A stretch of 64,000 nucleotides of DNA, taken from contig CACRXP010001323.1 in the NCBI GenBank assembly GCA_902702965.1, positions 1 through 64,000 on the forward strand, read 5' to 3'. The notes below the pieces were generated by a model. The model searched no databases, was not told where the DNA came from, and was given only the letters and a program-made list of their open reading frames with translations. The translations under genes were made by a program, and so were the position numbers. The stretch's first letter is position 1. Every line of letters starts with the position of its first letter. This document shows, in pieces, positions 56,912 through 64,000 of the stretch. Source of the DNA: Spirometra erinaceieuropaei. Lineage: Eukaryota; Platyhelminthes; Cestoda; Diphyllobothriidea; Diphyllobothriidae.

Positions 56912-57166
56912 ATGGTGGACGTGGAAACTTATATCATGGATCTGGCTATCGCCTGTCTAGTTCTTGGATGTTTTGCATTCGGGTGCTTGTGGTCTTATAT
57001 ACAAGAAAAAGGGTAAGCAAGTAAATGGATCCATTCACAATAGTGTCTTTTTTAAGTTTCGCCATAAGTATAATCTAAGATGGTTTTGTTCATTTTTAGG
57101 GAGGATGACTCCACCACGTCTTCTTCTTCTTCTTCCCACAGTGTAAACCTTCCATCCGACATCTAG
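56912..57166 (+). CDS. Two-exon single-pass membrane microprotein with a serine-rich tail
   Basis: Exon 1 56912-57012, exon 2 57100-57166; 55 residues. Exon 1 encodes MVDVETYIMD followed by the helix LAIACLVLGCFAFGCLWSYI and QEK. The donor is AAAGG|GTAAGC in phase 2. The 87-base intron ends TTCATTTTTAG|G, and exon 2 gives GEDDSTTSSSSSSHSVNLPS, DI, stop. The serine run is a (TCT)n tract. An acceptor 7 bases before the ATG means the gene either has another upstream exon or is trans-spliced with a leader. An AATAAA follows at 57303. It has an acidic N-terminus, cysteines in the helix and a hydrophilic phosphorylatable-looking tail. Not recognised; function unknown. Confidence 0.5.
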
Positions 57167-57302
57167 TGACGTATTGTGTTTTGTATGCCACCTCATGATG
57201 TATTGGGCAATCTGCCTTCAAAACAGATGCTGCCAAACCGCACAAACCAAACTGTTTCTAAATACAACCGGAGTCTGTTAGGCATCTTTTTTTCTAAAAT
57301 TT

Positions 57303-57308
57303 AATAAA
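57303..57308 (+). terminator. AATAAA polyadenylation signal for the Ser-tail gene
   Basis: AATAAA 137 bases after the stop at 57164-57166, a plausible 3' UTR length. Confidence 0.5.
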
Positions 57309-57571
57309 ACATGCTTTTCGGGTACATATGGATCGTCAATGCAGTAAGAAATCGAGGACAAATCGCACTGTCCTGAAATGCCAGAAATAAACCAACTTAT
57401 AGGTACTTTTTAGATCTCTTGCATCTAAACTATTGAAACAGGACTGATTATCCGGAAAAAATAGAAGTAAAACAGTCTAAGTATTGCTTATGTAATCTTT
57501 TCGCATCGATATCATACCTTAGAAATTTGGTTAATACTTCACGTGATAGCACATCAATTCATTACCAAATA

Positions 57572-58246
57572 CATTGAGGGACAGATCTCATCAGATGTTG
57601 GCCGAAATTCTGAAATGGATTTTTCGCTTTTGCGATTTTCAGGACCGTGCGATGTCCACAGATACAGTATCGCACATGCCCGTTTACTAATGCTCTTCCT
57701 AAAATGCGCAACATAGGTCGTATCCATTTCAACATTTTGTGAACTGAAAATGGTGTCTTTCTAAAGGCAAAGAGGAATATATTATTGACTCTAAGCAGAA
57801 AGTATGCATCATTTAGACTTAAATCGTTAGACGCCAATGCAACCGTTGATTTTGCTCAAAATTATTCAATAATTGGGAAACTTTTTAAAACCAAAAGACA
57901 ACCTTTCTTTGGATATAAATGTGAAGACAATACGATTTTCTACCAGACGAGCAAAAAAAGTGTATTTTGTATATGTTTTCTAAAACAATATATTCGACTT
58001 TATAATGCCGTCAAAAATCAATGCTGAAAACATATGCTACTTAACTACCCAATTTTACCGAGTGTGATTACTGCAGGAGATCGAAAAGATTGCATTCAAA
58101 AGCTTTTATCCCGGCAAGTGCGAAATATTATAGGATCATGCCGTATGATAATGAGTAGTACAACCCCACCTAAGCAATCCTTCCTAGTGGAAAACGCATT
58201 TCAGAGTGTCGGCCAACATTTCATGAAATCGCTCACTCACTTTTAG
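57572..58246. mobile_element. Foldback MITE-like element, subfamily A, shortened
   Basis: Flanked by TA (57570-57571 and 58247-58248). Ends are CATTGAGGGACAGATCTCAT and the inverse of GTGAGTGAGCGATTTCATGA. The left arm is largely deleted; the right arm retains GATCGAAAAGATTGCATTCA, GAGTAGTACAACCCCACCTA and GGAAAACGCATTTCAGAG. Confidence 0.6.
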
Positions 58247-58254
58247 TACAAAAA

Positions 58255-58560
58255 AGGAATACGTCTGTATGCGTTCCATTTTAAATATATTTGAGTTTAT
58301 AAGGGTACCGAAAAACAGCATGAAAATATATGCTTTTTAAGTAGTCCTTTTACCAGCATGGTTTTTCAAATGGCCGAAGGAAACTCACTCAAAAGCCGAC
58401 ATTCTCCTGTTGATGGAATATATTAGTATTATGATGGAAAATAAACTATATTACCAAATAACCTAAGCAATCCCTCCTAACTAAGAGCCCCTTTTGGAAT
58501 TTTGATTATTATTTTATGAGATACGTCAGCCCCTGTGGGCAGTGTGCACGCCAACATTTT
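58255..58560. repeat. Right-arm fragment of another foldback element
   Basis: GTACCGAAAAACAGCATGAA, TTTTTAAGTAGTCC, AAAAGCCGACATTCTCCTG and AATCCCTCCTAACTAAGAGC follow the right-arm order. It directly abuts the previous element. Confidence 0.5.
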
Positions 58561-60764
58561 CTAAAAATGGATGCGTCTAACACGAACATATTCTTCAATA
58601 CAGACTTGAAGCATTGCATATAAAAGTCTCGTCCTCTCCAATATTCTGCTAAGTTTAATGGTCATTTTAAACAGATTTTTCTGAAATAATCCAAATTCAT
58701 AGACTCATGTCATCTTAGCAGTTTTTGTCTGCGTTGAGCATGGGTGAGCATGCTCGAACGCTCGAAATTCAATTAGATGAATAAACAATGTGAGCAAAAG
58801 TAAGTAGTTTATTTTGTCGGCTTTATCGAATTCGACAACATTTGTCATTCTTCATATTTTCATTCGCCTCAGAGGAGATGCGAATGGAGTTCAAGGTGTG
58901 CCATTTGTGTGCAGATGGTTTCGTTTTCAATAAGAGCATCTTTTATCGAACTTATTTCTTTATTTTCTTAACTGTACTGATTTAAAATCAAGACAGTTAA
59001 TTTCTTGAGTTTTGATGAATTCTGAAGTAGTCAGCTACTTAAGATTGGATTAAAAGTGTCCTATCCACTTAAAAGCATATGCTGCAGTGTAAGAGTTACC
59101 AAATGTTTGTTAATTTAAACGAAGCGTACAAAAGGAACTCAAAGTTGAATATGTTCTGCACGAGTGTCGACAATTTAAGACGTTTGACGTCGATATTTTT
59201 AAAGTTTAATGTTTAAAAATTTATTCTTTTTGAAACCAGACTCCCTGGTTTTTAGAGGAGTATAATTTTGTTAGTCAGTAGCTTTCCCTGTGTAACACAA
59301 AGTGAGACCCCTGCCCTTATTCTTTAGTTTATCAAAATGAACAAGATGAGGTTATTGGCTACATTTCAAACCCGTGTTATCACTGACCGCCTCCAAGTCT
59401 TGTAAAGGAAGTTCACTTTGTGCATATTGTACAAAGGACCCAGCTTTGCAATTCCTACAGCCAGGGTCCTTGCACCGGACCAGAAAACAAGATGCATAAT
59501 GACGGCTGGCGAGTTGATTCATGGAGTTTTGAAGACAGGATAGTAAATGGAGTTGGTTTGACACCGGAAATATCGGTCTTGGTAAAGCTGATGTTCCCGA
59601 GATCTACTAACTGATAAAATTCTGGGATGCGCCAGAGATAGGCGTAGGCTTTGCGGGACGCAAATATGAGTCGTCCGGTTAAAAAATCTATCCCTTTTTA
59701 ACCGAAAACATGGAACGTACATTGATGGCTACGGCAAATACAGTCAGATTTTAGTAAGAAAGTTCGTATAGGGTTGAAGAACAGATTTTGTATCATAGTG
59801 ATTACACATACCATTAATGCCACTAAGTGCGTCAAAGGTCACCTGAATATTCAGTCTGAGAAACGGAATATGCTTCTTACTTATTGTCGATTCGAACAAT
59901 GAGTGGGGCTTCTTTAGGCGAACGGCCATCCGCATCCAATATTTTGCATCTGCGTTAGCTGATTTGCAAAGGAACTGTCTGATACGACATCCCGACAGGG
60001 CATTTTTCAATGTGCATCATCAAGTTAGGTCGCTTTTTGCGGACAAATACCGCATCACCGTGTATTGCGAATGTTCTGCGCCGACTTGGTATAGGGTGAG
60101 CTTTCCCATGCAATACGAAATGTGCTCCCATGCATTTGGGAGAAATTAATAATTCATCTTGCACTCTAATTGAGACTATTTGGAAAAATACCGTTTAATC
60201 GCCAACTTGCACATTGCCGTATTGCTGAAGTCAGTTTTTGACCAAAACTGATACATTACAGACAGAAACTGCCATTTCAAACTGACTGAGCATTGCATTC
60301 GTGAAAAGTGCATGACAGCTATGTCCTCTGGTGCGGTGAGACCGTGTCGGTTTCGTCAGTCTAGCTAACCAGCTGAAGGATCCCTTGTTGAGCATTTAGA
60401 GAGATACCACTGTCATGAGTGCGTCCTGGTGTCCTTTCAGATCACGGCTTGTCTGACCTCCTGACTGACCTCAAGACCGCTCTCTAAAATTGGTCTCAGT
60501 GTGCACGCAGTTACATGTTAGGATGCGTCGCCTTTTGTTGCTCATAAAGTCCTGTCACGAGTCCAACTGACTGCATGTCAGTAAATCATAGAACGAGGTC
60601 GACTAGGTTTCGTCTTTTAGCTGAACACCCTGCATTTTACGTCTACATGAACTCTCTCAAATTTATTTGAATTCAAATTAATTAAGTAAACAGTCGTGTA
60701 AGGTGTGAAGCTTAAAAACTTCGCTGGCACAAAACTAAATGAAGTATAGAACAGCGAAAGTTGA
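58561..60764. other. Unassigned region
   Basis: Several minus-strand frames of 67-88 residues occur at 59350-60165 (one reads VRCKDPGCRNCKAGSFVQYA) without recognised domains or splice order. They may be remains of a mobile element or of one gene. Confidence 0.3.
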
Positions 60765-60768
60765 GCTC

Positions 60769-60929
60769 TTATTTCGTAGTGCTAGGGGTTAAAGTTAATG
60801 CTTGGGGTTAGGGCTAACGCCTAGTGTTAGGGGGTTAAGGGAAGGGGTTAATGTTCAACCCCCTAGTACCACCGTTTCCATATGACAGACGACTGGGGCT
60901 TGTCAAATGCAGGCGCGGCTACGAAATGA
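60769..60929. repeat. Short element with inverted ends around a telomere-like tract
   Basis: Left TTATTTCGTAG (60769-60779) and right CTACGAAATGA (60919-60929) are inverted. Between them 60782-60850 is a TTAGGG/GGGGTTA-rich tract. This parallels the TIR element at 43561-43972, but no target duplication is clear. Confidence 0.4.
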
Positions 60930-61572
60930 GATCCAATCCAACAAAATTTCAGATGTTAATTTTACGTACACCTTTACTTGTTAAATAGTAACGCTCCCCC
61001 TGCATTACTTGTGTGTAATATATCTTGGTGATTGTTTGTCTTGAGCCATGAATAAAGAGGGAGAATTGTGCAAGCCTAAAAAAGCACAACATCCACTGAA
61101 ATCCCTGGTTTGCCGACCCCTAAACTAGCCTTTTGATCATAATGTGGATGGCAGCGCAAATTAAATTCGACAATATCCTGAGAGGATTCAGCAGGTTTTT
61201 ATTGCCTTGAGAACTTCAAGTACTGCCCTTTACGCAGAATGAGTCAAGTATACCACAGGTGATTCTGTAGCGGCATCGGGCATGAGTGCTTCGATAGGTT
61301 ATTGCCGAATTCACGGGAGGAAATCCAGAAAATTTGAAAAAATTCTTCGGGGATTTGATCCAAGGCCATAAATCTAGCACGCATTTTACATGGAAAATTT
61401 CCTTTTTATGCAAACAATGGCATTTGGAGTTTTACAAGTCTCGTTAACTACTGATGTGTTCGAGAGACAAACTGATCCGATTAAAAACTACGGGATTCCG
61501 ACATGTTAACCGGCACCATTTGACAGTCCGACTAGATTTCACACTGAATTCCGACCTCGTGTTGCAACGGAT

Positions 61573-61845
61573 TTGATGCATCTTCATGGTAGCATTGCGG
61601 CTCCTATTTCCTTTTTTCGTCTTCCGACTATCTCTTCAAATCGCAGAAACCTGATCTACTGTCGGCGGGCCAGATCGTGTGTGGCACTCGTAGACTGGAT
61701 GGTTAGCTTTGTCAGTTACTGTGCCCAATCCTCTTGGCTCTGTCTGGCCACGGGGTACATTTGGGTATGTGTGACAGATGTTATCATTGTAAACCAATTC
61801 CCGCGCATTTCAACGTCCGGGGCCAACCTGGTGGACATCGTCTAA
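61573..61845 (+). CDS. Candidate terminal exon with hydrophobic segments
   Basis: A strong acceptor CGACTATCTCTTCAAATCGCAG| at about 61646 is followed in a phase-2-compatible frame by NLIYCRRARSCVALVDWMVS, FVSYCAQSSWLCLATGYIWV, CVTDVIIVNQFPRISTSGAN, LVDIV, stop. An AATAAA lies at 61930. The frame also stays open upstream to 61573. No partner exon was identified, and the product is not recognised. Confidence 0.25.
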   Translation: MMHLHGSIAAPISFFRLPTISSNRRNLIYCRRARSCVALVDWMVSFVSYCAQSSWLCLATGYIWVCVTDVIIVNQFPRISTSGANLVDIV

Positions 61846-62369
61846 GCAATTATCGAATTGTCATGGGTCACGTTAAGCCATTTTAGTCCTCTAAACCCGT
61901 ATCGTGAAAATTTTAGCAAAATAATATGAAATAAATCGCAACAAAAACCGCGATAAGCAATTGTTGTTCAGGTGCATTTTAAAATTAGACAGAACACTTT
62001 TGAAGTCAGTTCTTTAGAAGTAAACTTGGGTCAAATGGAAGCTGATGACACCAGCAACCCGAATTACATTAAATTGCAAACCTAAAATACACTTAAACAT
62101 GAGGTGAGCATTAAAATACATAAAAATACCATAAATACTAACATTCATGCTTTACATTTCTTCTGCTTTCCTAAGTTCGTCTGCCAGACACCAAGCCTAC
62201 AGCGTTACGCTTTCCATTGGCAACCAGTCAGATACGGCGGAACACCCACCATTCTAACTGGAAGTATTGCACATTAACACACACTCTCATTTTATATTTC
62301 ACCCTTACTGCGAATTTACACGGTTACTTTTAATACAATAGATTTTGTTGGTTTCTGATACTTTTTCTT

Positions 62370-62711
62370 ATGACCCCCGCATATGTGTGTTCGTTGTTAT
62401 GCTTGCCATCTATGTTCGTTATTTCCGCAGACTATAAACGACGCAGGTGCGTACATATCCAAATATGGGTCAAACTGAACGTCGTTCGCCGTTACAAGGC
62501 AGCTGATGCTCCGACAACATTCAAATATCAAATGTGGCCACTCGCAGCCTATTCTATAGCTGTACGAAATCAACATCCACCAGCGCCCATAGTGGACAGG
62601 ATATTTTTGACCCCAAAACTATTTACCAAATGTGCTAACCTTCATAACAGCTTGGCTTGTTCTATCCATTGTGTTATTACTGTACCCTTAAATATACGTT
62701 TTGTTGTTTGA
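62370..62711 (+). CDS. Candidate exon, unrecognised
   Basis: After the acceptor CTATGTTCGTTATTTCCGCAG| at 62433 the frame reads YKRRRCVHIQIWVKLNVVRR, YKAADAPTTFKYQMWPLAAY and SIAVRNQHPPAPIVDRIFLT to a stop at 62711, with ATTAAA at 62761. Basic and proline-bearing, it could be a cytoplasmic tail exon. Phase and partner are unresolved. Confidence 0.22.
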   Translation: MTPAYVCSLLCLPSMFVISADYKRRRCVHIQIWVKLNVVRRYKAADAPTTFKYQMWPLAAYSIAVRNQHPPAPIVDRIFLTPKLFTKCANLHNSLACSIHCVITVPLNIRFVV

Positions 62712-63625
62712 ATTAACCTACCGGTTCGCGAACGCTTAACTATGCAGAGGCCCAAGGCAAATTAAACGTGCAGCCGACATAGAGGAGTTTACTTTGGGTT
62801 TCTCCCGTATCCGAAGGACGTTGACAGCGACCAACAGGTGCTTTGATCCAGCTTTTGTATTTCATCCTATTCTATTATATAAACAAGGCGTTCTTCAAGG
62901 GTATAACGAAGCCTTCCAAAGCTACGATGAACCGCTTAGCATTCTCAAGGCCTATAGAATGTGGACGTTTGGTTTAGATTCCGTGTCAAGACCCTTATAA
63001 AGGATTTTGGTAGACAAGGCGTAAGCGCAGCTCCTATCACAGCGAAAGTCAATTCTGCAGAACTGACATGCCAAGGTTTTTTTCTGACCAGGTTACGAGC
63101 CACATTGAAGAGCGAAAGGGTGGCAACTACCAGCGGAAATAAAAAAGCAAGGAAGCGGCGCTGAAAAAAATTTTAAAATGGGAGGTGGATGCAGAATTCA
63201 AGTCAAGAGACAGTTTCTTAGGCCGAGGGCAGTCATAATGATGGTCTGATTAATATAAAGATGCGAATTTGAGGGCTGCAACCATCATTATTTGCTGTTG
63301 TCTAGAAATCGATTACATTAACTGTGTAAGTCTCTTCAGCAAGCTAGATAACCTCAGATTAATAGCGTTTAGGCAGAAGTCACACACTTAAATTGATAGG
63401 CATCTGGATGACTGATGAAATAAGGAGCAGTGAAGTCAGTACTGGAAAGTACCAATTACTCCATTATGACAGACTTCAACGTGGAAGCATAGGAAAAGAC
63501 GATATATCTGAGGGAATTTCCTCAAACCTCTTCGTGAATGATAAGAATCAGGTGACTGTAAACTCTTGATTTTATGATCTTGATATTGTCCTCCCAGTTC
63601 GAATGAAAATTCATTTGCGGAACTA
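62712..63625. other. Unassigned region
   Basis: Frames at 62794-63000 and 62961-63164 lack domains. Confidence 0.35.
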
Positions 63626-64000
63626 CAGATGATGTGCTAACTCATGAAATGTCAACCAAAATTTCGAAATGCGTTCTCCTTTCGAAAAGATAAATTAAGT
63701 AGTGCTGTAAAACTAATCATTATGCAGCATAAATCTATAATGATCCAGTTACCTCAGGGTGTCTGCTTTCGAAAGAACTTATTTTTGGCTGTATGCAAGA
63801 TCTGTACTCTGCAAAAAATGATTACTTAAGTAGCATGTAATTTTCTAATTGATTTTTGATGTCCTTGAATATTCGATTATATTTCATGGAAAACATGCAT
63901 AAAAATATTCATTCTTTTACTTATTCGGTAGAACATCACGTCTTCTTTTAATTTCATACTCAAAAGAAAGTATAATTCGGTTTTAAAAAACTTTTCTAAT
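63626..64000. mobile_element. Foldback MITE-like element, subfamily B, cut by the window end
   Basis: TA at 63624-63625 then CAGATGATGTGCTAACTCAT. The left arm is well preserved (CAACCAAAATTTCGAAATGC, TTACCTCAGGGTGTCTGCTT, AAAATGATTACTTAAGTAGC) up to the AGTATAATTCGGTTTTAAAA motif at the arm-spacer junction. Confidence 0.75.

Overview
The window reads as nuclear DNA of a parasitic flatworm, probably a tapeworm. The evidence is spliced genes with GT-AG introns, a mix of one very short intron and several multi-kilobase introns, Penelope-like retroelement remnants with GIY-YIG domains, RTE/CR1-type LINE relics, a decayed Ty3/gypsy element, and many TTAGGG-like tracts. The cestode assignment (perhaps diphyllobothriidean) rests on recognising repeat style and was not tested by a search. 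There is no operon structure, Shine-Dalgarno pattern or CRISPR array. An 88-base N gap lies at 34017-34104.

Left third (1-17.2 kb): one minus-strand gene, running off the left edge, encodes a major-facilitator transporter of the OFA/monocarboxylate-porter type. Seven coding exons join in frame for 323 residues: 17147-17054, 17006-16820, 10693-10567, 7649-7519, 4426-4294, 3545-3414 and 970-806. Its introns hold most of the mobile DNA in this third: two well-preserved foldback elements (one about 990 bp, one 996 bp), decayed foldback copies, Penelope-like fragments, and a dispersed CA-rich repeat. A tRNA-like gene lies at 1796-1877, inside intron 6.

Middle (17.2-44 kb): mostly repeats. Penelope-like fragments occur at 18, 24.4-25.3 and 27.5-28 kb. 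LTR-like repeats with a primer-binding-like site fill 20.4-23.2 kb. Foldback elements lie at 25.9, 29.9, 31.5, 41.1 and 42.6 kb, and a LINE endonuclease relic at 35.1-35.6 kb. Dispersed repeats cover 28.9-29.9 and 35.6-37.6 kb. Degenerate telomere-like tracts occur at 38.4, 40.5 and 43.6 kb; the last is bounded by terminal inverted repeats and an 8-bp target duplication.

Right part (44-64 kb): further foldback elements (47.8, 55.2, 57.6 and 63.6 kb), a LINE reverse-transcriptase relic (50.8-51.5 kb) and a minus-strand Ty3/gypsy pol relic (52.1-54.2 kb).

The most interesting non-repeat signal is a set of tiny two-exon genes, each predicting one membrane helix followed by a phase-2 intron and a short tail exon. 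They are at 46154-46896 (minus; tail with a PPPY motif), 56912-57166 (plus; serine-rich acidic tail) and, less surely, 33791-34269 (plus). The first two have an AATAAA 110-140 bases after the stop. I recognise none of them, and their function is unknown.
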